Part shown: piece by piece, positions 1 through 8,164 of the stretch
Layout of the letters: every line of letters starts with the position of its first letter
Numbering within the stretch: position 1 is the stretch's first letter
Source: Denitratisoma sp.
GTDB lineage: Bacteria > Pseudomonadota > Gammaproteobacteria > Burkholderiales > Rhodocyclaceae
Length of the DNA: 64,000 nucleotides
Direction of reading: 5' to 3'
Assembly (NCBI GenBank): GCA_032027165.1
Contig: JAVSMO010000001.1
Span: forward strand, 1,862,458-1,926,457
Position numbers and translations under genes: made by a program
Notes under the pieces: generated by a model
The model's input: the letters and a program-made list of their open reading frames with translations, nothing else
Databases searched by the model: none
What the model was told of the DNA's origin: nothing

Positions 1-474
1 CGCGCGGTCTGGCTTCTCGGCGCCGCCGTGCTCCTGCTCTTCGCCGCCCTCGCCGCCTATCTGGCTCCGCTCCAGCCCGGCATCCTGCAGCTGCAACTCG
101 CCTTCACGCCGCGCGCCTTCGGCACGGTGATCCACCTCTGGTCCGCCGAGGACCTGGCCCGCTACCGCGCCCATTTCCCCTGGGACTTCCTGCTGCTCGC
201 CGGCTACGCCGCCTTCGGCCGGCTGTTCGTGCGGCGCGCGCCGCTGTTCGCCGGCCGCGCGCCGGCGGCCCGCGCCGTCATGGCGTGGCTGCTCCCCGCC
301 GCCGCGCTGTGCGACGCGACCGAGAACGCCTTCCACCTCTGGCTGACGGCGGCGCCGCGCTTCGGCATGGCGCCGATCTACGCCCTCTCCGCCCTCGGCG
401 CCGCCGCCAAGTGGGCGCTGCTGTTCGCCTTCGCGATCGCCGTCCTGCATGCCCTGGCAAAGCGAAGCGATTAA
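1..474 (+). CDS. Uncharacterised membrane protein, 5' end outside window
   Basis: The frame is open from the first base of the window and the first usable start inside it is a GTG at 28, so the true start probably lies upstream and this entry is partial. About 157 residues are visible, with roughly four hydrophobic segments: the N-terminal 25 residues, one near 60-76, one near 95-118, and a C-terminal one ending about six residues before the stop. Short Arg-rich stretches lie between them. No motif that I can assign to a named family is visible, so the function is unknown. It is probably an inner-membrane protein. The next gene follows 84 bases later on the same strand behind its own promoter-like sequence. 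Confidence 0.5.
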   Translation, partial: RAVWLLGAAVLLLFAALAAYLAPLQPGILQLQLAFTPRAFGTVIHLWSAEDLARYRAHFPWDFLLLAGYAAFGRLFVRRAPLFAGRAPAARAVMAWLLPAAALCDATENAFHLWLTAAPRFGMAPIYALSALGAAAKWALLFAFAIAVLHALAKRSD

Positions 475-498
475 CCCCGGAAGCGGCATAGGCTTTAT

Positions 499-528
499 TT
501 GACAGCCCCTCCGTAAGGCGCCTAGGAT
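499..528 (+). promoter_or_regulatory. Possible sigma70 promoter for the Cache histidine kinase
   Basis: A perfect -35 hexamer TTGACA is followed, after 18 bases, by TAGGAT, which matches four of six positions of TATAAT. It lies 30 bases before the kinase start at 559. This is prediction by eye only. Confidence 0.4.
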
Positions 529-558
529 GGGCCGCCGAAATCCATTTCGCATGCCGCC

Positions 559-2727
559 ATGCCAGCTTCGATCCGGGGCCATCTGGCCTTGCTGCTGATC
601 GCGCTTTCCATCCCGCTGGTGGCGCTGCTCGGCTACAACATCTACAGCGACATGCAGGATGCCGTCAGCCGAGCCAAGACCTCGCTGCGCATCCTCGCCA
701 CCACGATGGCCACCAACGCCGGACGCAAGGTCGCCGAGACGCGCGAAACGCTCGCCCGCCTGGCCGCCCGCCCCCTCGTCAAGGCGGCCGACGCAAATCG
801 CTGCGACGAGGTGTTGAAGGAGCTGCACTCGCTGAGTCCCGGCTATTCCAACATCGTCTACACGGATGTGCGCGGCCGCACGCTGTGCTCGGCCCGGCCC
901 CAGCCGGGCGGGCGGACGGTCGACGTCGGCGGCACCGACTGGTTCCGCAAGGCGGCACGGTTGCAGCGCTTCAGCATCGGCACGCCGCACGTCGGCCCCA
1001 TCACCGGCAAGTGGGTAACCGTCTTCAGCCTGCCGATCCGCGACGACGCCGGCAACATGGTGGGCCTCATCCACCTGCCGCTCGACCTGAACGCCTACGA
1101 CCCCGGCATCCCCGTGCGCCACCTGCCCGAAGACAGCCGCTACGGTTTCTTCGACGCGGACGGAATCATGATCTGGCGCAACGCGGACCCCGAGAAGGTG
1201 ATCGGCACCAGGCCGGATGCCGATGCGGCGCGCCGCATCGTCGAAGTGCGCGACGGCGAATTCGAGGCCCTGGCGGTCGACGGCGTCGTCCGCTTCTTTT
1301 CCGTGGTGACGGTGCCGGAGGCCGGCTGGGTCGCCTTCATCGGCGTGCCGCGCGACTCGATCTACGCCCAGGCCCGGGAAAAGGCCCTCGTCGGCGCACT
1401 CGTCAGCCTGCTCGGGCTGGCCGTCCTGATCGTGCTGATGCTGGCGATTGCCCGCCGCATCGGCCGGCCGGTGCATTCCCTCGTGACCGCCGTGCGCGCA
1501 GTGGGCGCCGGCGACCTCGGCGTGCGCGCGGCTCCCTCCGGCCCCGCCGAACTGCGCGAAGTGGCCGCCGAATTCAACGCCATGGTCGACGCCCGGCTGC
1601 GCAGCGAGTCCCTGTTCCGCGAAGTCACGGAATCGATCCGCGAGGCCTTCTGGATCGTCACGCCCGACTGGCGCACGGTGAAGTACATCAGCCCGGCCTA
1701 CGAGAAAATCTGGGGCGAGCCGGTCGAACTGCTCTACCGGGACGGCCTGCGCTGGCTGGCGGCGGTGCCGGAAAAATTCCGCGCCGACCTGCGTGCGGCA
1801 ATCCCGAAGCCGGAAGGCCATTCAAGCTGCGAAGTCGTGCAGTTTCCCGACTACCCGATCCTGCGGCCGGACGGCACGCAGCGCTGGATCGCCTCGCGCG
1901 CCTACCCCGTGCGCGATGACGCCGGCCGCGTACTGCACTTCGCCGGCATCTCCGAGGACATCACGGAACGCAAGCGCGCCGAGGCCGAGCTGGAAGGCTA
2001 CCGCCACAAGCTCGAGGACCTGGTGGGCGAGCGCACCGCCGCCCTCGAACTGGCCCTGCGCGAGCAGGAGGCGTTCTCGTACTCGGTGTCGCACGACCTG
2101 CGCGCGCCGCTGCGCGCCATCAACGGCTTCGCCGGAATCCTGCTCGAGGACGAGCGGCCGCGCCTGAGCGAGGACGGCAGGACGCTGCTCGACCGCATCG
2201 CGCACAACGCCGCCCGCATGGGCGAGCTCATCGACGACATCCTCGCGTACTCGCGCAGCACCCGCCAGGAGATGGAACAGCAGGACGTCGACTTCGATGC
2301 GCTGGCCCGCAAGGTGGCCGGCGAACTGGGCGCCGAGCATCCCAACGCCGAAATCGCCATCGGGCCGCTGCCCGTGGTGCGCGGCGACCCGACCATGCTC
2401 GCCCAGGTGATGCAGAACCTGATCGGCAACGCGCTGAAATTTTCCGCCGGGCGCGAACGGCCCCGGATCGAGATCGGCATGCGCGAGGCCGGCGCCGAGC
2501 GGGTGTTCTTCGTCCGCGACAACGGCGCCGGCTTCGACATGCAGTACGCCGACAAGCTGTTCGGCATGTTCCAGCGCCTGCACCGCGAAAGTCAGTTCCC
2601 CGGCACCGGCGTCGGCCTGTCCATCGTCAGGCGCCTCATAGAACGCCATGGCGGGCGCATCTGGGCCGAGGCTGCGCCCGACCGCGGCGCGACCTTCAGT
2701 TTCACCTTGCCGGGTTCCCCCGCCTGA
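559..2727 (+). CDS. Membrane sensor histidine kinase, Cache-HAMP-PAS-HisKA-HATPase
   Basis: Two membrane segments, near residues 9-28 and 275-296, bracket an extracytoplasmic region of about 240 residues that resembles a double Cache sensor. A HAMP linker (about 297-350), a PAS domain (about 352-470) and a short coil follow. The phosphoacceptor is His512 in SVSHDLRAPLRAI, and the ATPase domain has an N box (QNLIGNALKF), a G1 box (DNGAGFDM) and a G2 box (GTGVGLS). It should autophosphorylate in response to a periplasmic small molecule, but no response regulator follows directly. Its catalytic domain is very like those of the kinases at 6256, 11199, 20715 and 44659, so these look like paralogs sharing an output type. 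No convincing ribosome binding site precedes the ATG at 559. Confidence 0.9.
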   Translation: MPASIRGHLALLLIALSIPLVALLGYNIYSDMQDAVSRAKTSLRILATTMATNAGRKVAETRETLARLAARPLVKAADANRCDEVLKELHSLSPGYSNIVYTDVRGRTLCSARPQPGGRTVDVGGTDWFRKAARLQRFSIGTPHVGPITGKWVTVFSLPIRDDAGNMVGLIHLPLDLNAYDPGIPVRHLPEDSRYGFFDADGIMIWRNADPEKVIGTRPDADAARRIVEVRDGEFEALAVDGVVRFFSVVTVPEAGWVAFIGVPRDSIYAQAREKALVGALVSLLGLAVLIVLMLAIARRIGRPVHSLVTAVRAVGAGDLGVRAAPSGPAELREVAAEFNAMVDARLRSESLFREVTESIREAFWIVTPDWRTVKYISPAYEKIWGEPVELLYRDGLRWLAAVPEKFRADLRAAIPKPEGHSSCEVVQFPDYPILRPDGTQRWIASRAYPVRDDAGRVLHFAGISEDITERKRAEAELEGYRHKLEDLVGERTAALELALREQEAFSYSVSHDLRAPLRAINGFAGILLEDERPRLSEDGRTLLDRIAHNAARMGELIDDILAYSRSTRQEMEQQDVDFDALARKVAGELGAEHPNAEIAIGPLPVVRGDPTMLAQVMQNLIGNALKFSAGRERPRIEIGMREAGAERVFFVRDNGAGFDMQYADKLFGMFQRLHRESQFPGTGVGLSIVRRLIERHGGRIWAEAAPDRGATFSFTLPGSPA

Positions 2728-2737
2728 GGGCGGCAGC

Positions 2738-3754
2738 TCAGGCGCGGCGCGTCCCCTCGGCCGCCGCCAGCGCCTCCTGCGCATCGCCGGCCGCCAGGTC
2801 GGCGCCGACCCAGCGCCACGCATCGTGCAGGCTGTCGCTCGCCAGCCCGCCCAGCATCACGCGGATGCCGGCGCCGTCGGGCAGCTTCCGGAGGGCCTCG
2901 ACCGCCGCGCGCGCCGCAGGCAACTGCGTCGTCATGGAAACCGACAGGCCGACCAGCTCCGGCCCGAGGGCTTGCACCATGCCGGGCAGCGACGCGGTCG
3001 GCACGTCGGCGCCGAGGTTGAAGGCGGTCCAGCCCTCGATCTCGAAGGCATCGGCGAGCGTGCGCATGCCGAGCGCGTGGCGGTTGCCCTCGACGCAGGC
3101 GAACAGCGCACTGCGCCGGCGACGCGGTTTCCGCGGAGCATGGGTGAAAGCGTCATCCACCGCGCGGTGGGCGGTTTCGGTGGCCAGATGCTCCTGCGCC
3201 ACGCTGATGCGCCCTGCCTGCCACCACCAGCCGATGCGCCGCATCGCCGGCCGCACGATGCGCGCCACCGCCTCCGGCAGCGAGGCCTCGCGCGATGCCG
3301 TCAGCAGCAGCTCCCGCGCGCGCGCGCCGTCTCCGGCCAGCAGCGTTTCGGCGAGCGTCTCCGCCGCCGGATCGAGTCCGGCCGGCTCCAGCGCGTAGTC
3401 GGGCACGTCCTCCTCGCCAGCGAGGACATGAAGGCCCGCCGCGATCAGATCGAGGACGGCCTGGCGGTTGTCTTCCGGCAGGGCTTGCCGGAAGAATGCA
3501 ACGAGCAGTCGCAGCGAGCGCGCCAGCTCCTCCGCCGGCAGCCGGCGCGCCATGAGCAGGCGGCGCTGCCATTGCACGTACTGGCGGAAGGCCCGTGCGC
3601 TGCCGAGCGCCGATGCGGCCGACAGCTGCGCGACATGCATCAGGGCATCGCCGCGCCAGCGCGCACGGACCTCCGCCGCCGGATCGCCGGCCTCGGCCGC
3701 CAGCGCGGCGACGACATGATCGGCCGCTGCGGCGGCCCATTGCCGAAGCGTCAT
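2738..3754 (-). CDS. Cobalamin-binding sensor protein, CarH-like without DNA-binding domain
   Basis: This 338-residue protein has a helical N-terminal half and then a B12 cap plus a B12-binding Rossmann domain. The cap carries an exact W-x9-EH motif (Trp178, Glu188, His189 in WQAGRISVAQEH). That motif is typical of the adenosylcobalamin photoreceptors CarH/LitR, where it packs on the upper face of the cofactor. His226 in EGNRHALG is in the position of the lower axial ligand (HxxG). Unlike CarH, no MerR helix-turn-helix is visible at the N-terminus, so output is probably by protein contact. The gene lies 82 bases downstream of a single receiver domain on the same strand, which suggests a light- or B12-responsive two-protein switch. 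The ATG at 3754 is the only sensible start. The role is inferred; the cofactor site is seen. Confidence 0.8.
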   Translation of the reverse strand: MTLRQWAAAAADHVVAALAAEAGDPAAEVRARWRGDALMHVAQLSAASALGSARAFRQYVQWQRRLLMARRLPAEELARSLRLLVAFFRQALPEDNRQAVLDLIAAGLHVLAGEEDVPDYALEPAGLDPAAETLAETLLAGDGARARELLLTASREASLPEAVARIVRPAMRRIGWWWQAGRISVAQEHLATETAHRAVDDAFTHAPRKPRRRRSALFACVEGNRHALGMRTLADAFEIEGWTAFNLGADVPTASLPGMVQALGPELVGLSVSMTTQLPAARAAVEALRKLPDGAGIRVMLGGLASDSLHDAWRWVGADLAAGDAQEALAAAEGTRRA

Positions 3755-3836
3755 CGCGGCGTTCCCGATGCAGGCATGCGTCCGCCGCTCCGCGGCGGCC
3801 GACCGTTTATCCGGAAGGCAGACAAATCCGACGGAC

Positions 3837-4193
3837 TCAGTGCAGGGCGCCGGCCAGCAGCTCCGGCAGCGCCTCGGCCAGCCGCGGCTTCTCGAGGCAG
3901 ACATCCGCGTTGCGGCGCCGCAGCGCGCGGGCCGCCTCGCCTTCGTCGTCGAGCGTGAGGCAGACCAGCGTCGCCTCGGGCAGCAGCTGCCTGAGCAAGG
4001 GAATCACCGACCTGCCGTCGCGGGTCCGCAGTTCATGGTCGGCCAGCACGATGTCCGGCCGCATGGCGCGGGCGGCGCGGATGCCCGCCTCCGCACTGAC
4101 GGCGGTGGACACGCGGCAGTCGCCGGCGTCCTCGGCGCAATGCCGGGCCGCTTCCAGGAAGGGGCGCGCCGCGTCGATGATCAGCAGTCTCAT
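3837..4193 (-). CDS. Single-domain response regulator (receiver only)
   Basis: The 118 residues form one CheY-like receiver. The phosphoacceptor is Asp52 in DIVLADHEL, and the conserved Lys is in CLEKPRL. The acidic pair near the N-terminus is reduced to one residue (Asp7 in IIDAA), which may weaken Mg binding. There is no output domain, so it should act by protein contact or as a phosphate shuttle. It is the first gene of a pair with the cobalamin-binding sensor and is divergent from the receiver-kinase at 4358. Two 19-bp palindrome-like sites lie in the shared upstream region. Confidence 0.8.
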   Translation of the reverse strand: MRLLIIDAARPFLEAARHCAEDAGDCRVSTAVSAEAGIRAARAMRPDIVLADHELRTRDGRSVIPLLRQLLPEATLVCLTLDDEGEAARALRRRNADVCLEKPRLAEALPELLAGALH

Positions 4194-4202
4194 ATTCTCG
4201 GG

Positions 4203-4221
4203 CTCCGGGAGAATCCTGATG
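4203..4221. promoter_or_regulatory. Degenerate palindromic operator-like site A
   Basis: CTCCGGGAGAATCCTGATG matches 14 of 19 positions of the reverse complement of site B (4273-4291). It lies 10 bases upstream of the receiver gene starting at 4193 and exactly 70 bases from site B, about seven helical turns. See the finding on shared operators. Confidence 0.35.
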
Positions 4222-4272
4222 GCATTCTGCCCATGGGCGGGCGGAGCCTGAATAGGTGTATTCCTGAAACGT

Positions 4273-4291
4273 CATCAGGAAATTCCCGATG
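4273..4291. promoter_or_regulatory. Palindromic operator-like site B
   Basis: CATCAGGAAATTCCCGATG has 9-base arms around one central base with a single mismatch. It lies between divergent genes (4193 minus, 4358 plus). The same palindrome occurs in perfect form at 8070-8088, before another signalling operon. Its use as an operator is inferred. Confidence 0.5.
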
Positions 4292-4357
4292 GCCGCGCCG
4301 CCTGCGCGTGGAAATATTGGCGTATCATTTTTCGGTCACGACTCCCAGATCCGTGTC

Positions 4358-5479
4358 ATGACCGATCCTGAAACGAGCCCGGCGGCGGCCAAGCCGCTGC
4401 GGGCCATCATCGTCGAGGACACCCCCGACGATGTCGCACTGCTGCTGCGGTCACTGCGGCGCGCCGGCTATGCGCCGGACTATGCCCGCGTGCAGACGGC
4501 CGAGGAGCTCGACGGGGCGCTGCGGGCGGGCAGTTGGGACATCGTCCTTTCGGACTACACCCTGCCCGATTTCTCCGGCCTGATGGCCCTGCACCAGGTT
4601 GCCGCCTTCGATCCCGACCTGCCCTTCATCATCGTCTCCGGCAACATCGGCGAGGACGTCGCCGTCGCGGCCATGAAGGCCGGCGCCCACGACTACCTGA
4701 TCAAGGGCAACCTGACGCGCCTCGGCGCCGCCATCGAGCGCGAGCTGCGCGAAGCCGGCATGCGCCGCGCCCGGCGGCGCGACGAACTGGCGCTGCAGCA
4801 CGCCCGGCTGCGCCTGCAGGCGCTCTCCAACCGCATGCTGGAGATGCAGGAAGCCGAGCGGCGCCACATCGCCCGCGAGCTGCACGACGAGATCGGCCAG
4901 TCTCTCACCGCCATCAAGCTCAACCTGGAGGCGCTCGCGCGCCGCATCGACGACGAAAAGGCGCGCGGGCTCACGGCGGAAATCGCCGGCGTCGCCGGCC
5001 AGGTGCTCGACCAGGTGCGCCGGCTCTCGCTCGACCTGCGCCCGCCGCAGCTCGACGACCTCGGCCTGCGCGCCGCCCTGCAATGGCTGGTCAAGCGGCA
5101 CACGCGCGAGGACGGGCCGGCGATCGAGCTGACGGCGCCGGAGAGCCTGCCGCGCATCGGCAGCGCGGCCGAGACGGCCTGTTTCCGCGTCGCCCAGGAG
5201 GCGCTCACCAACATTCTGCGTCACGCCGAAGCGACCTCGGTGCACATCGAGCTGAAGGAGGATGGCGGCCAGTTTTGCCTCGACGTGCGCGACGACGGCC
5301 GCGGCTTCGACCTCGCCGCCGCCCGCGCTCGCGCGCTGGAGGGCGCCAGCCTCGGCCTGGTCGGCATGAACGAGCGCGTCGCGCTGGCCGGCGGCGAGAT
5401 CCGCCTCGCCAGCCGCAGCGGCGGCGGCACCCACGTGCGCGCCTGCTTTCCGCTGCCGGCCGGAGCGGCGCGCCCATGA
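4358..5479 (+). CDS. Receiver-histidine kinase fusion, NarX/DesK-type (HisKA_3)
   Basis: This soluble 373-residue protein starts with a receiver domain (about 16-130; Asp66 in LSDYTLPDFSG). A HisKA_3 dimerisation segment follows with His176 in RHIARELHDEIGQSL, then a HATPase_c domain (DDGRGF, LGLVGMNER). No membrane segment is seen, so the input is presumably phosphorylation of the N-terminal receiver by another kinase. The downstream gene overlaps its stop by four bases (ATGA) and encodes a LuxR-type response regulator, its obvious partner. I chose the ATG at 4358 rather than one at 4289 because the latter falls inside a palindromic operator-like site and the receiver fold begins after 4358. 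The N-terminal receiver closely resembles that of the GGDEF-EAL protein at 8539 (VSGNIGEDVAV in both). Confidence 0.9.
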   Translation: MTDPETSPAAAKPLRAIIVEDTPDDVALLLRSLRRAGYAPDYARVQTAEELDGALRAGSWDIVLSDYTLPDFSGLMALHQVAAFDPDLPFIIVSGNIGEDVAVAAMKAGAHDYLIKGNLTRLGAAIERELREAGMRRARRRDELALQHARLRLQALSNRMLEMQEAERRHIARELHDEIGQSLTAIKLNLEALARRIDDEKARGLTAEIAGVAGQVLDQVRRLSLDLRPPQLDDLGLRAALQWLVKRHTREDGPAIELTAPESLPRIGSAAETACFRVAQEALTNILRHAEATSVHIELKEDGGQFCLDVRDDGRGFDLAAARARALEGASLGLVGMNERVALAGGEIRLASRSGGGTHVRACFPLPAGAARP

Positions 5480-6117
5480 AGCCCCTGCGCCTGCTGCTCG
5501 CCGACGACCACACGCTGGTGCGCGCCGGCCTGCGCGCCCTGCTCGACGGCATGGACGGCGTCACGGTGGTCGCGGAGGCGGACAACGGCGAAGAGGCCGT
5601 CGCCCTCGCGCAGGCGCACGCGCCCGACGTGGTGCTGCTCGACATCACCATGCCCGGCCTCAACGGCCTGCAGGCGGCCGAGCGCATCCTGGCGCAGTCG
5701 CCGCCGCCCCGTGTCGTCATCCTCTCCATGCATGCCGCCGAGGAATACGTGAACCGCGCGCTCTCCCTTGGCGTGGCCGGCTACCTGCTGAAGGATGCCG
5801 CCACGCTCGAGCTGCAGGCGGCACTGGAGGCAGTGTCCGCCGGCCAGACCTATCTCTCCCCGCGCATCACCAGCCAGCTGCTCGAATCGCGCCAGAAGGC
5901 CGGCGAGGCGCCGAAGCCGGCGCTGACCGCGCGCCAACTCGAGGTGCTGCGCCTGCTGGCACTCGGCAAGAGCGTCAAGGAAATCGCCTACGACCTGCAG
6001 CTCTCGGCGAAGACGGTGGAGACCTACCGCGCCCAGATCATGGAGCGGCTCGACCTGCACGACCTCGCCAGCCTGGTGCGCTACGCCATCCGCAACGGGC
6101 TGGTCAGCGCCGACTAG
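5476..6117 (+). CDS. NarL/FixJ-family response regulator with LuxR HTH
   Basis: The protein has 213 residues. Its receiver domain carries the acidic pair in LADDHTLV, Asp56 in VVLLDITMPG and Lys in YLLKDA. A LuxR-type helix-turn-helix follows (about 147-210; LTARQLEVLRLLALGKS, then KTVETYRAQIMERL). It is translationally coupled to the receiver-kinase at 4358 by an ATGA overlap and should be that kinase's DNA-binding output. It is the only DNA-binding protein in the 559-14508 island, which makes it the first candidate to bind the palindromes at 4203-4291 and 8070-8110. That last link is inference. Confidence 0.93.
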   Translation: MKPLRLLLADDHTLVRAGLRALLDGMDGVTVVAEADNGEEAVALAQAHAPDVVLLDITMPGLNGLQAAERILAQSPPPRVVILSMHAAEEYVNRALSLGVAGYLLKDAATLELQAALEAVSAGQTYLSPRITSQLLESRQKAGEAPKPALTARQLEVLRLLALGKSVKEIAYDLQLSAKTVETYRAQIMERLDLHDLASLVRYAIRNGLVSAD

Positions 6118-6126
6118 GGTGCGGCA

Positions 6127-6151
6127 AAAGTCAGTTTCGGCGGGGCGGCGC
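6127..6151 (+). repeat. Dispersed repeat copy, intergenic
   Basis: This copy matches the 25-base consensus (AAAGTCAGTCCCGGCGGGAC then GGCGC) at 22 of 25 positions. It lies 10 bases after the stop of the LuxR regulator, in the 138-base gap before the next kinase. The core here reads AAAGTCAGTTTC. Confidence 0.8.
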
Positions 6152-6255
6152 CCGCGGACGGCATGATTGACCGCGCCACGCCGACGGAGTAGCTTGATCC
6201 GCGGTCCGTCTCGTGGCGGCGCGGCCCGAAGCGGGCAATTCACGGAGGTGCATCC

Positions 6256-8061
6256 ATGACGCACGCCCTGATCGTCGACGACAGGCCGGAGAACCGCTAC
6301 CTGCTGCGGGCGGTGCTGAAGGGCCATGGCTTCGAAACCGCCGAGGCGGAGAACGGCGCCGCGGCGCTGGCACTGGCGCAGCAGCGGACGCCGGACGTCA
6401 TCATCAGCGACCTGCTGATGCCGGAGATGGACGGCTACGCCCTGCTGCGTGCATGGAAGGCCGACGCCGATCTCGCCCGCATCCCCTTCATCGTCTACAC
6501 CGCCACCTACACCGACGCCAAGGACGAGCAACTGGCGCTCGACCTCGGTGCCGACGCCTTCATCCTCAAGCCGACCGAACCGAGCGTCTTTATGCGGCGC
6601 CTGCAAGAAGTGCTCGCGCAGGCGCGGACCGGCACCCTGCCGCCGGGCCGGCCTGCGCCAGACGAGGCGGACAGTCTGAAGCTCTACAATGAGGTGCTGG
6701 TCGGCAAGCTCGAGGAGAAGAGCGTCCAGCTCGAACAGCGCGTCGCCGAGCTGGCCGCCTCGGAGACGCTCATCATCCGGCTGTCCCGGCTGTATGCCGC
6801 CCTCAGCGAGACCAACCAGGCGATCGTCCATCTCGCCGACCGGCAGGCGCTGTTCGAGGCCGTCTGCCGCATCGCCGTCACGCGCGGCGGCCTCGACCTG
6901 GCCTGGATCGGGCTGCTCGATGCGCGCAGCGGCGAGATCGTCCCCGCTGCCCGGTACGGCGATTGCGAGCGGCTGTTCGCCAGCCTGCGACCCTTCGGCA
7001 TCCGCGGCCCGCGCCGCGCCCCGGCGGAGTATGCCGTCGGCGAGGACCGCGTCCATCTCTGCAACGATCTGGAAGCGGCGCCCGAGCACGCCGCGATTCG
7101 CGGGGTCCTGCGCGAAGCGGGGCTGCGCGCCGCCGCCGCCGTGCCGCTGCGCCTCGACGGGCACGCCGTCGGCTCCCTGACCCTGTATTCGAGCGAAAGG
7201 AATTTCTTCGACGACCGGCTGATGGCCCTGGTCACGGAAATGGCCGCCGATCTCTCGTTCGCTCTGCATAACTACGAACGGGAGGCGCTGCGCCGCGAGG
7301 CCGAGGCGGAACTGCAGCGCGCCAATGCCGAGCTGGAGCAGCGCGTGGAAGCGCGCACGGCGGAACTGGCCGCGGCCAACCGCGAGCTGGAGGCCTTCGC
7401 CTATTCGGCCTCGCACGACCTGCGCGCGCCGCTGCGCAGCATCGAAGGCTTCGCCCGCATCCTGCTCGAGGACCACGCCGCCAGGCTGGACGAGGAGGGG
7501 CGCGAACACCTGGACCGCATCTGCCATGCGGCGCGCGGCATGAACGCGCTGATCGACGACCTGCTGGCCCTGTCGATGGCCGGCCGCCAGGAACTGCTGC
7601 CCGCCGAGGTCGACGTGAGCGCGCTCGCCGCGGACATCCTGGGCGAGTTGTTGCGCGTCGCGCCGGGGCACGCGGTAAGCACCCGGGTCGCCGCCGGTTG
7701 CACGGCGATGGGCGACCCGCGGCTGCTGCGCGTGCTGCTGCAGAACCTGCTGGGAAACGCCGTGAAATACACCGGCCGGCAGGCGGCCGCCCACATCGAG
7801 TTCGGCTGCACGGAAACCGGCGGAGACCGGGTCTTCCATGTCCGCGACGACGGCGCCGGCTTCGACCCGCAGCACGCGAAGCGCCTGTTCGAGCCCTTCC
7901 AGCGCTTTCACCGCGCGGAAGACTTCGAGGGCACCGGCATCGGCCTGGCCACGGCCGCCCGCATCGTCGCCCGCCACGGCGGCCGCATCTGGGCCGAAGC
8001 CGCGCCCGGCAAGGGCGCCGCCTTCTTCTTCACCTTGCCCCCGCCCGCGGCAGGGATTTGA
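6256..8061 (+). CDS. Receiver-GAF-histidine kinase
   Basis: The 601-residue soluble protein has an N-terminal receiver (1-120; Asp52 in VIISDLLMPEMDG, Lys in ILKPTEP). A coil, a GAF domain (about 190-340), a second coil and a HisKA domain with His387 in SASHDLRAPLRSI follow, and a HATPase domain (DDGAGFDP, GTGIGLA) ends the protein. With the receiver in front, it is a phosphorelay node that other kinases could control. The GAF domain would add a small-molecule or cofactor input. A good ribosome binding site (GGAGGTG) precedes the ATG. No regulator is fused or directly attached, but a lone receiver starts 103 bases downstream and is a possible target. Confidence 0.9.
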   Translation: MTHALIVDDRPENRYLLRAVLKGHGFETAEAENGAAALALAQQRTPDVIISDLLMPEMDGYALLRAWKADADLARIPFIVYTATYTDAKDEQLALDLGADAFILKPTEPSVFMRRLQEVLAQARTGTLPPGRPAPDEADSLKLYNEVLVGKLEEKSVQLEQRVAELAASETLIIRLSRLYAALSETNQAIVHLADRQALFEAVCRIAVTRGGLDLAWIGLLDARSGEIVPAARYGDCERLFASLRPFGIRGPRRAPAEYAVGEDRVHLCNDLEAAPEHAAIRGVLREAGLRAAAAVPLRLDGHAVGSLTLYSSERNFFDDRLMALVTEMAADLSFALHNYEREALRREAEAELQRANAELEQRVEARTAELAAANRELEAFAYSASHDLRAPLRSIEGFARILLEDHAARLDEEGREHLDRICHAARGMNALIDDLLALSMAGRQELLPAEVDVSALAADILGELLRVAPGHAVSTRVAAGCTAMGDPRLLRVLLQNLLGNAVKYTGRQAAAHIEFGCTETGGDRVFHVRDDGAGFDPQHAKRLFEPFQRFHRAEDFEGTGIGLATAARIVARHGGRIWAEAAPGKGAAFFFTLPPPAAGI

Positions 8062-8069
8062 GCGCACGG

Positions 8070-8088
8070 CATCGGGAATTTCCCGATG
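8070..8088. promoter_or_regulatory. Perfect 19-bp palindrome, operator-like site C
   Basis: CATCGGGAATTTCCCGATG is a perfect inverted repeat that extends to 23 bases at 8068-8090. It lies between the receiver-GAF kinase and the four-gene operon starting at 8165. No T-run follows on either strand, which argues against a terminator. It is the clean version of site B at 4273-4291. Confidence 0.6.
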
Positions 8089-8091
8089 CCA

Positions 8092-8110
8092 TCTCGGGAA
8101 ATCGCCGATT
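8092..8110. promoter_or_regulatory. Degenerate operator-like site D
   Basis: TCTCGGGAAATCGCCGATT matches site C at 13 of 19 positions and starts 22 bases (about two helical turns) after it. A second, weaker site beside a strong one is typical of cooperative binding. Functional meaning is inferred. Confidence 0.3.
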
Positions 8111-8164
8111 CCGGTCGCCCTGCTGCGGGCGGATGATGCCTCCATCCCCAACAGCCGTGTTGCC

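Noticed and set aside
2588-2607. AAAGTCAGTTCC-like word in the kinase gene at 559
   Set aside because: It encodes the conserved SQFPGTG of the ATPase domain and recurs at the same place in the paralogous kinase (46316), so common descent of the genes explains it.
8068-8090. Terminator after the receiver-GAF kinase
   Set aside because: The hairpin is perfect but no T-run follows on either strand, and the same palindrome occurs before other signalling genes, so an operator is more likely.
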